Source: Apricaphanius iberus (Eukaryota > Chordata > Actinopteri > Cyprinodontiformes > Aphaniidae). From it: a stretch of 64,000 bases of DNA. The stretch is from assembly GCA_028564705.1 (NCBI GenBank), contig JAPXFQ010002431.1, positions 1,178,001 to 1,242,000 of the forward strand, read 5' to 3'. Positions within the stretch are counted from its first letter, which is position 1. The number at the start of each line of letters is the position of its first letter. Positions 46,570-58,500 of the stretch are shown piece by piece. The notes beneath the pieces are model-generated. The model was not told the DNA's origin, searched no databases, and saw only the letters and a list, made by a program, of their open reading frames with translations. A program made the position numbers and the translations under genes.

Positions 46570-49500
46570 TCAGTTGTGTGAAGAGAAAGTGATATGATGC
46601 TTTGGCGCCACGGCTTGCTTCGGCGGGACGGCAGAGTAGCGCTGGCCTGTGTTCCGGGGGACAGTGGGAGCTCGTTTTTCCAGATTGGCGTGAATCTCCT
46701 CAGGAGGTGGCTCCACTGTCAGTTCAGTTTCCTCTGGCTTTTTGACAGAGTTGGCTCCGTCTTTATCCGCACCAGGTTTTCTGGACCTCTTATCCCTGTT
46801 GCCTGCCTTACTGTCCTTCTGTTTGCTTTTATCTTTTCTGTAAAAGAATGGAGGAGAAAAAAGTTTTCATGGAAGTGACCAGGATGACTGAAATGAGGGG
46901 ACATGTGCCAGTGAGTCATACTTGAAGTTGATTATTTCAAATTTCCTCTCTCTGTAGTAGGAGCTCGTGTTCATCATGTACAGTAGTATCATATCACATG
47001 CAAAAGCTCCCTGCAAGACAAACAAGACCTGAATTTTACAGAATATTTATGGAATGAATTTTCTTTCCAACAGTCCCATCTATTTCTTTTAAACTGTAAA
47101 GCTACATGTTGCTTTTACTTTTTCCACATTTTATCACATTACTAAAAACTTGAAAGGTTGAATATGGAACAATTTAATAAACAGCTCCATTGAAAAAAAA
47201 TAAAACCTCCAGGGGGCGTTTAGAGGGGTGCAGAATGAAAGTACATTTCCTTACAGATACATTTAAATTAAAATGTACATTTTGATGAGAGTGACGATGT
47301 TATGTTCACATCTACCAGTAGCGGCGACCATTGCAGGTTGACAGATACAGTCTCTGTATCCCAACTATCTGGTCGGCACGGCTCGGCTGGTATGGGAAAA
47401 ATGGCGGACTCGGCTAGTCAAGCAGCTACTTCTCCGTTTATAGACAGGAGCGACCGTAGAACAACAGAGACTAGAGTACATTTAGGTGAAGCCTACACTA
47501 GATGGACCCACATAAAACATTTCCACGGCATCAAACAGCAACTTTCCTCCTGGATCAGTAAGCTAACTCACATGCTAACGTTAGCTGTCAGTTAAACTCT
47601 ATGATGCATTCCTCCCTGGACACGGTTCAGGCTGGTCTGTGCACGCATCTAGAGCGAACCAAGCAACTTAACTGGAACGATTTTTCTGTTGTCACTACAA
47701 CCTTAGACACACTAGACGTCGCTATCGTGTTCATGTTCCATATTCAACCTTTGATGTTTCACACCTTAAACACAAAGTATTGCGTCACTCTGAAGTGGAA
47801 TGGAACTCAGTGGTTTGCAGCAAAGGTCAAACAGCTCAAGAGATAAAGTTGGGGGTGAAGTTTAAAGCAGGGTTGAGACGTAAAACATCCCAAGCTTTAA
47901 AAGTCTCACAGACCTCTGCACACCCAAAATTACATGGATGTCCAGCAATGTTCGACAAGCTGGGCAAGGAAAATCAATCAGTAAAGTAGCCAAGTGGCCC
48001 ATGGTAGCTCTGGAGGAGCTGCAAAGATCAGTATCTCAGCTAGAGTGATTAGTCAACACTGGAACAATAAACATTTTTTTTTTAAAGATCTCCACACTGA
48101 AAAAGGGGGCAAAAGCACAATAGGCTTTACAAAATCAGTTAAGAAAATTTGGAAGCTACGATTTTCCTTCCCTTTTACAATTATGCATTACTTTGCTTTG
48201 CTCTATAAAATAAAATTAAAAGATGGAAGTATGTAGCTGTAATGTGAAAAATTTTAAATTAAATTATTTAATGAAAATTTTAAGGTGTATAAATACATTT
48301 ACAATGCATTGCGTTCACTCACCTAACAACTACATAATTCAATAAGTTACTTACAATACCCATGAGAGCGACGCCCGAGCCTATCGCAATTATTGTGGGA
48401 ATGATGTTGAATTTTCCAGCCTGTAAAACATCAATACAACCATTTTATTACTAAAAACATAAAAACCACACGCAGCAGGTAAATTAGGTACAGAACATGT
48501 CAATTTTTTTTTTCTGTTTGAATATTTCCAATATGGCCACTGTATGAGTACTTCACTTGGGTTGTTACCTACAGAGGGGTTTAACTGAGAGAGCTAGTAG
48601 TTTCAGGAGCAACAGCTCGTTAAAACCAGAAACTTTCTGGGTTCAAGGAGAGATGAAGCTAGTTCTGACAAGCATCATCTCTCACCAAAACCAAAATATG
48701 CCCTTGTTTAAATCAGACAGGTCGCAACACCATACTGGATGTTTGAATGTCGTCTAGAAGTAGATAGAAATCCAGAGGGAGTCCTTTATTGCCTTTTTTA
48801 AGAAATTGGAATCTGTCAAAGAAAGATATTTATATTTTATACCTCGTTAAAACAACAAGTTTTGGTGAGCTTTGGATCTCATAGAGACATCTAGTGTGAT
48901 TTTTTTTTAATCCAACAAATTAGTCCATAAATAAAGTTATAACTACTGAATAAATAGAAAATTAAGAACTCTAACTCACCATTATTTGTTATAACAAGTA
49001 GAGATGAAAATTAAACCCGTCCTGCATTTTTTTGTCAGGTAGAAGTACTGGCATTGGTAATTGGTATTTTATTGGTTTGAAAAAAGGGTATCGTTACATC
49101 CTAAGTCCTTGCATTAAATTTAAACTGGATAGCAGTCAGATGTCTGACAGCGTTACTTTCTCTGAAACCAGTTAAGAGTTTCATTGTTTGTCCATTTTGG
49201 ACTGTTGTCTTGCTGTGACATCTTGTTGCATATTCGGGTTCTTATTGAGAATGTCCCAATACATTTTATCCTTCTTTTGGTTATATAAAGTCTGCTACTA
49301 CCATATGTTGCATGAGAGCCCACACCATGATATTACTACCTGCAAATTTCACTTTGGTCACGACTTTTTGGGGGTACTTCAGAACCATTCTTTTTCCAAG
49401 AATCTGAGTAGATTGTATTCTCGTCCAAAAATTCACTGCCTTGTCCAAATGGTCTGCTGAAACATTAAAACAAACTTTAACCTACTTTTTTTTCTTCAAC

Positions 49501-52500
49501 AGTGGAGTATTGTGCAGTGACTTATTGTTTTCATAGGTAAAACTATACCTGCCATTTAAAGGTATTTCTGAAGATTTTTTGCAAATGCTTCTTGGCTCAA
49601 GAGACAACTCCTATTAATGTTTTGACTCTTCTACCAGATATCTTAATAGAGACACCACACCTTGGTTGGCTTATGGTAAAGCAGAGTTCTTTCGATTTCT
49701 GGGTTATATTTTTTACTTGGAACATCCATTGCAGTTCAAGAGTAGCTTTCTTTGCCTTACCAAATGTACGTTTGTTCCAAGGAGGGGCAGCTGGTTCACC
49801 CCAAATTGCCTACTGATTTGCGAGGTGCACGTTTGGGAGTTCAAATGGAAGAATGTGGCCACTCTGAATAATACTTTGGTAATGAGAAGCCATCAATTTG
49901 ATATTAAATGAAGTGATATTGATTTACACATAGCAGGATTGGTCTCCATTTAAATGTCAACAGTTTTTTGGGCTTTCTATGCCCTTTTTACACATCTATT
50001 TCTTCATATGTTCAATATGCATTCCATGTACAACTTCAATTTCATACCCAGAAGTGTATTGACTAACTGGTTTTAATTTCTGTTTATGACTGGAATACCT
50101 GGACGTTGCTGACATTTGGTTTGATTTTTAAATATCAATGCCCCTTTAAAAGTATCTAAACGGAGAAAACCTTGACGTGTTCAATACTTTTTAATCGCTG
50201 TACTTTCCCTGCTCATGCTACTACTTTACCTGCCCATTGATCATGATGTCAAATCGAATCCCATACACTTTGTACAGTGTGCGATACGTTTCACCGTTTT
50301 GATCTTTGTAGTACCTCGCATATCTGCAGGGAGAAAGATCAAAATGGCTTAGGTTCATTAAATATGTTAAAAAAGGAGAACGGTAAGCAGAACAGAGAGA
50401 GTTTAAACGGCTCACCTGAAGTTGTATCCTGATGTAACGGAGTTGTTCAAGTTCATGTCCAAACGGGTGAAGCTGTACTCTGGGTTACACTCGGAGTAGT
50501 CCTTATCCAGGTCGCAGTTCCACTCGATGAGAATACCAACAGAGCCACCCTGATGAACACGCAGAGTGAGCTTAAGGTTAGACGGTATACTCTGAAAACA
50601 AAGCAACAACCTTCTGCAACAATGTCTGATCAAACAGTAAGAGATCACACTTGGTGTGTGTGAATACCAATGCAATAAAGTTATGGTTGCTAACCATTTC
50701 AAGCAAATTCAACAATTTCACTATCATAATCAAAAATCTTCATGATTATTACCGTATATCAAAATAAATTAACAAGATCCATTTCTCTTCAGTATCTAAT
50801 TAGGAGGCTTTTCTTTTAATGATATTTTTTGAGGAATGTACCAGTGTGCATGTTTTTTTTGTTTGTTTTAATTGTGTTCTGTCAGCTTAGGCAAACAGTA
50901 TGGTAAGTCTCGTTGCCTTGTAGTGTCTGAGGCAGATTTGCTCTATAACAGGAGGAGATTAGGTATATATATATATATACACATTAGATATATAAAATAT
51001 ATATATATTAGATATATTTTATATCAGGTTCAGGCAGCAGTCTGGACACAGTTATAAGGAGACTGAGGGAATCAACAAATGGAGTAAGAGGAAAGGAAGT
51101 AAGAAAGAAAGGGGGGAAAAGTATTTGGCAGCCACCAAGTCCCATTTAAAGAGATGAGAGGTTCATCATTTTCATCAGGTACATTTTCAACTGTGAGAGA
51201 CAGAATAAATAAAAAAAAATCCAGGAAATTACATTATATGATTTAAAAAAAAATTGTTTATGCTGAAACGTAGTATTTGGTGAGTAGCAAAAGTTCACCC
51301 CAATATTTTGTAATGTAACCTTAGTTGGCAAACATTTGCTGTATGTGTTCACTACTTTTGCACTCACTGTAGCTGGTATTTTGTCCCATTCTTCCATGCA
51401 GATCTTCTCTAGAGCTGTGATTTTTTGGGACCGTTGCTGGGAAACACAGACTTTCAAATCCCTCCAAAGATTCTGTATTGGATTGACATCTGGATACGGA
51501 CATGTGCAGCAATACTGGCTTTACCTCAAGCACTCGATGATGTGCTCCGTTACTAATAGCTACCACCGTTACTGTGGTCCCAGCTCTCTTCAGGTCATTA
51601 ACCAATCCCCCATTTAGTTCTGGTCTGTTGAATCATTGTTCTCAAGATAATGTGTACCCCAGAAGCTGAGATCTTGCATGGAGCCCCAGGTCGAGGGAGA
51701 TAAGCATAGATCTTCTATTTATTCCACTTTCTAATAGTTGTTCCAACAGTTGATGTCTTCACGGGATGACCATGGCTCATGTGGTACGAATTAATTCCAT
51801 AATCGGAGGGTTGATGGTTCGTATCCCAAGTGTGTCTGTCTTGGTCGTTGTGTTCTTGGGCAAGACACTTCATCCACCTTGCGTGCTGGTGGTGGTCAGA
51901 GGATCTGGTGGTGCCTGTGTTCGGCAGCCTCGCTTCCGTACCCCAGGGCAGCTGTGGCTACAGTGTAGCAGGTTGCCTGTTGAAGATTGGTTCATTCCCA
52001 TCTTGTGCAGGTGTACAATCTCGTCTCTGGTGTCCTTGGACAACTTTCTGGTCATGGCCAATGTTGGAGGTTGGAGTATGACTGTTGAAGGTGTGGACAG
52101 GTGTCTTTATAATGATTTCCAACAAGTGCCATTAACACGGATAACGAGTGGAGGAAAGAAGAGCTTCCCGGTCTGTGAGGGCAGGAATTCTTGCTTGTTT
52201 GTAAGTGCCAAATACTCTTTCTAGACCATTACACAAATAACTGTTTTTTATTGTACAATGTGACTTTTGAAGGTTTTTTCCATTTTTTTCTCTCATTGAT
52301 GGCTGCCAAATATTTTTTTCGCCCCACTGTATAGCATCAATTCACATCAAAGGTCATCTCAAGCAACTTTGCAAGAAAAGTTGTTTCAATTTAATTGTGC
52401 ATACATTCCAATTATTCCTTCAGTTCATTATTCAAATCAGTTTAATAGTTTTTATCAAAGGAAAACCAACTGATTTTGGGTCATTGACTTGCAGAATTCA

Positions 52501-55500
52501 CTACTCCTGGACAAACATGTAGGGACTTGTAGACTGTCGCCTGCATTGTTTCATTGATTTAGCAGCAATCCCTCATACTGAACAAGCATGTAGCCAGAAT
52601 GGAGAGGAAAAACTACCCTTTTACAGAGAGAAACCTCCAGCAGAATCGGGCTCAGTACGAGTGGTCACCTGACACAACCACTTAGGTTTGAGAAGACAGA
52701 GCAGAGACACAGAAAGAACCAAAGAACTGATCTGAGAGGTCTTTGTATATTAACGTTAGAGAGATGCTCTTGCATGCAATTCTTTTACTTTCCTTCAACC
52801 ATCATTATATAGTGCTAAACTGAACTCTTTAGTTCATATCTGTTGCACTAAATACAAGCCGATTTTAATTAATGTTAATGTGGGGGATCATGTGAACGAC
52901 CAGTTATCTCAACCTTAGTGGCCATTTCCTGGAAGTCATGTCCCGTTCTGCTGACCAGGTCTCTGAGGTAGAAGATGGGGCAGTAGGGATGGTTCTCTTG
53001 ATCATATCTGCAACTTCTTAAGTAGCTCTCATCAGGCGTTTCAAGGACATTGGACCTGAGAGGGAAAGAAAGCAAAAATGCAGCATTCTTTAAGATATGA
53101 ATTTTGATGTTCCTCTACAATTTATTTTCTGATGCAATGTTCCCCTCATGTTCCCAAAGCGGCAGGGAAAGAATGTTCTGCCAGATGCGTGTGGCCGTGT
53201 TGCTGAAAGGTCAACAATAGCTGCAAGCTGATGTATGTCAACGACTGATTTAATGCCGTTTCCATGGCAATGTCCATCTCCAAGCTGTCTGACCTCTACA
53301 GTAAACTTTTAAAAAGGGGGAGAACTTGTAATATTTCTTATTTAAGACGTGTTGTAACCCGAACACCCGTGCCAAGATTCTCAGTGTAACTGAACACATC
53401 TCAGTGTCAGGGGTGTAGTGTTGCAAGCCATTTTTAGTGGCAATCAAAGGGCGTCAAATTACTCATCGACTCCCGTTATTTCACAGCATGTTGTGGTTAA
53501 TGAAGAAGCATGAGGAAGATGTATCCGTGTAATCTGATGGAGAGCCTCACTGATGAATTAGGCACGACCTTCAGCACCGCTCTCGCTGTCCTCTCCTCTG
53601 GGACAGCGAACAAAAAGTCAGGGAACCGGTCCAGCTCTCTGGGCAAACCCCGTCTGGTCTGACACCTGTCCAAACCCGGGGCCGCTGTCAAGGACGTCTC
53701 ATATGACTGTTTCACTGTCTCACTGAGAGCAATGTACATGCCGGTATAAATAGAGAACTCAGCACCCTAAAGCTATTTAAAGCAGCCATTGAAATTTATA
53801 TAGCCCCCCCTTCTCACTCTATGCTACAATGCTTTAAAACCCACAGGCACAGCAGCGATAGGCGGACAGTTATGGCTACTTACTTTGAGAAATCAAACTT
53901 TGGGAACCTGATGAAGTTCTTTATGTAGATGGTGAAGTTTTCTGCTTCGCTCAATAAGGGTTCTCTGAGGGAGTAAAAAATAGAAAAAACAGTTTTTTGA
54001 GGACGGCCCGAATGGAACAAAAAGGCTGCGTTAGAAATAATGGCAGCTCTAGGTAAGAGTGAGCGTTAAGGCAGCAGCACACAGTGGAAGTAGGATTCTC
54101 ACGTTGGCCGCCGGCTGTATTCAACGGGACACCAAGCGTGAATCTCACAGGTCCCCGTGCTGTTCACGCACAAGCCCGTCTTTATTCCTAACAGAGACAA
54201 AACCAATCATTTTATCTGAATAAAGCACATATTTTTGGGAATTAATGAAGAAAATATCCAACATCAGCAATACAATATTTATAAGTAAATGTTAAACTAC
54301 TAGTAACACCTTTATCAACAAGAAATACTTTGTCAGTTAAAACGGGAAAATAAGTAAGACCTAATGATGTCAACCTCAGTTTAACAATCATAATGCTGAA
54401 CTTCCTTCAGAATATTGTCATTGAATATGTCTCAAAGGGCACCACTACTTTAAATTCGACTACATTTGAAGAATTGTTCATTGTTAATAAGTGTAGTCCA
54501 CCTGAAAGAATTTTGTGAACACTCTTTGTGGCAATCAAAGTTACTACAATTTTTGGTTATTTGTCTGGCAATTTAATATAATTTCCAGTACCATTTTTAT
54601 GATCTTGTATTTTACATACAAGTACAGCAGAAACCTGATAGAGGTACAAGCAGCATCCAGGCAGAACCTTTGTTTTAGGGACTGGTGTAGCAGCGGGTTG
54701 CAGTGGGTGAGGAGCTGCTGCCCTCATGTCAGACACAATCTGGACGACAGCGGATGCCGCTGTGTCTTCATTGTTGCTGGGATTTCATGTATCTTAAAGA
54801 TACAAACCTTGCTACTGTGGTAGCATTCCTGGGACCAGTAACATAAGCTTATTTTTTTATTTTCCAAGATGCTCCCGAATGGATGATTCCTACCGTGCCC
54901 AGCTTTCACACTTTCCCCCACCGGGCAGTCGTCGTCGCTTTGACACCATCCATCTTGTACCTTGGAACTCTGTAAGAGGAGCAGCATAGGCTTTAAGAAT
55001 TAAAATGCTACATTAAAAGAATATATATTTATCTGCATAGTAACTTACCTCAGCACAGAAGTTCAGCCTCTGATTAGGGGTCTCTATGTAATTTGTTACT
55101 ATGAAGAACACCTGCTCGCCCTGCAGAATTAAATTAGGTTCAGCAGAAGAAAAGTAAAAAAGGTTAAACACATTACACTCCAAGGGAAGTTCAATACTGT
55201 TCAATCTGTTGGGACAGACGTTGAGGCTAATGTAACATGGCAAAAAACCCTTCTCAGAGCCAGCCCAAGGCATAACCCCCCATAAATGCTGAAATTGAAC
55301 TGAGAGTACAGATGTAAAAATTTATGAAAACTTAAATATTACTCAATTCGATTTTGTTTTTCAGTGCAGATTATTTTTAAAAATGCAATTGTTTTGTAGT
55401 AAAAGGCAAGCGTCTTTGCAACTATTTTTTTTATTAAAATTCTATTCCTAATTTACTCTTATTGAAAAGCTTTTCATTTTAATTAAATACATTTAAAGTG

Positions 55501-58500
55501 ATAAAAATGTATATACTGCGCCTTTTAATTTACTAGAGCATATTAATTATATTTAAAAATGTGAATTAAATAAAAAAATAATGACTTCTTAACATTCCTT
55601 GTTTGACTGTTGTGTTACTATTGATACAATCTGATTCTTTAGTTTAACCTTTCTAATTTGTTTCAGATCGTCTCAGCTAATATTAACAATTACCTCTGAT
55701 TGATTTTTAGGATCAGCCAAATAAACTCCGCCTCCTTTCCCAGATTAGACCAAATCTTGATTGATAAGCTGTCATTGTGGGTATTGATCTTAACAGAAAG
55801 CACCGTAGGACTTTGGGCCGGCCCTCACCCTTCTCGTAAAGAGTTTGGTGGCAGACAGTTTCTTGCAAAAGCATTCTGTGAAGAAATTTAACGCATATTA
55901 TATGGATTTCTATATGACAAAACAGAAATTAGTGCAGCATTTAGTAGAAAAAAAAATGAAACATGGGTTTCAAAATTTTACATACCAAAAGCATTGGGGG
56001 CAATATTTTTTTCACCCAATTTACCCTGATACCCCTAAATAAAATTCAGTGCCACCAAGTGCCTGGAAGTAACCCACATATCCTATTGAATCTAAGTATT
56101 TTGATCTCCATATGAATCCAGTAGATTTGTGAAGGCCTCAAAGGCTTTTTAGAGAACATTAAAGAAAAAACAGCTTCATAAAGACCATGGGACGCAAGAG
56201 ACAGGTCAGGGAGAAAGCTGCGGAGTTTAAAGCAGTAAAAGAGAATCCCCAGCTTTGGGTACCTCACGGGCTCGCTTATATCCACCAAATAAAAGAGGAA
56301 AGAGTCTGGCAACACAGTAAACCTACTAAGACAGTGCTGACAAAGCAAAGGCCGGTCAAAGAGAGATTTAGTTGAAAATGGAGCCAAGAGACTCATGGTT
56401 ACTCTGGAGGAGTTGCTGAAAGCAACAGCTCAAGTGAGAGAATCCACCGAGGACAAATATCAAATCTGATCTTTATGGAAGAGTGGAAAGAACCAAGCCA
56501 TTCTTAAAAGAAAAAGCCATGGCAAACCACAAGTAATGTTTTTAAAGAGCCATGTAAAGGACACATGCAAAATGTGGAAGGTGTCGTGTTCAAACGGTAC
56601 AAAAAACCTTCAACATAGTGGTAGCATCATCATGCTGTGGGGATGCTTTTCTTCAGTGGGTAAAAGGAAGCTGGTCGAGTTGATGCGAAGGATGCATGGG
56701 GGTGAAGACAGGATAAAAACGGGAGAAACAGACGTGGATTGTAGCTAGTTACATTTACTTGAGTAACCTTTAGAAAATAAATTACTCTTGGAGTAGCTTT
56801 ACTAGACTGTACCTTTTACCTTTACTTGAGTAAACATTTTCATGAAGTATAGCTACTCTTACGTGAGTACATTTTCTGGCTACTCTACCCGCAGAGTAAC
56901 TTTCTAGGATGAAACGGAATGCTTGTTTTTACCAAAAGTGCATGAGAAACCAGATGGCAAACAGACCTCGAAACTATGTAGAATCCACATTGCAGTTTCA
57001 ATGTTAAATCATTGAATTCGGTCTTTATTAGACATTAGTTTGCACCCAAAATCATTAGTTTTAATATTCCTCCATGTTGTGCTTAGCATTATTCAACTTT
57101 TACAGCACGTTATTGAGCCCATCCCATGTTTCAACAGTTGATATGTTGTCTTTAAACTATTTTATGTCAACTATATTGCTTGCCTGTTTTGAAAATAACA
57201 ACAATAGTATTTATTTTTTATTGACATTTTACAAAGCATCCCAACTTTTCTGGAACTGGGGTTTCTAATTCCTCTCCGGCCTCCATAAAGTTTCATCACG
57301 GGTGCTGAGATGAGTGTCGGCTCAGCTTCTCCCCCACAGTTCCCTCCACCCATACGCTATATGGCTGTGGACTTCTGGTCACAGTCTTGGGAAGATGTTG
57401 CCAGCCAAATACCTTCAATTTCCTATTGTTTTCTGCCTAACTTACCAACTTATTACCTGTAAATAATCACTTGCATTCAAATAATAAACTGTTTTTTAAT
57501 TTATTGAATTGACATCTTTTGCTCAGTAGCATTTTATATAACTTCGATATCTTCCACTTATCTATTCATTTGATTTCATCTGAACATTACAGGACACTTG
57601 CAGAAAAAAAAAAATCACAGAAATGTTCAGGAGCATAAGTGTTTATCTCTTTAGCAGTCTTCGTTTTAAAAAAAAAAAACATATTTCAAACACATCATGG
57701 AATAAGCCTGAATGTAAACCATCTGCAGTTTATTTATTCATAAATTAACATTTTAACTGCAGGATATTGATTCATTTTAATTTGTTAAAGCTGTTGATCT
57801 GTAGTTATGTTGCACTTTCAGTATTTTGTTAAAATTAATTGAAATGCAATTGGAATTACATTAGTCTATATTTAATAAATCAAAATGGTGTCAATGTTAA
57901 TTTTGGGTGTATGATGATTTCCAATTAACATGGAAATCCAACATTGATTCAGTGATTTAACATTTACAATGCTATGTGGATTCAACATAGTTTCAATGTC
58001 TGTCTGCTATCTGGGATAATATGCTGATCCACCATCACTAACTGTAAGTCAACAATTTTAACCAAAACTAAAGATTTAATAAACGCCTGCTGCCTTCTGG
58101 GAACTCTTGTTTGAACACAATCTTCATCAATTTAACATGGTTTTCAATCTGCTATGGCTTTTGTACTATTCAGGTACCTCATCATGGTCTGCATATTTAA
58201 TTGATCTGCATATCCAGTATTTGTTTCGTTCGTTTTACTTTAGAAAAACAAAAGGCTTTTTTGTTGAATTTGTTGTTTTACTATTATACTTCTATTTATT
58301 TGAATCTGTAGAATTCGTACATAATTTTTTTGTCCTCTCACATATTTTTAAATATATGATCTCAAAACAAAGTACTCAACACTTGAGAAGCCTTTTTACT
58401 AAATACTTTTTTTTACTCTTAAATAAACATATAAACATCCAAACATTTACTCGAGTAAAAATATGTTGAATTAGTGCTATATTTATTTGAGTACTTTTTT

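Noticed and set aside
46594..46878. A 94-codon plus-strand frame opposite the last p2rx5 exon
   Set aside because: Antisense shadow of the charged p2rx5 tail exon.
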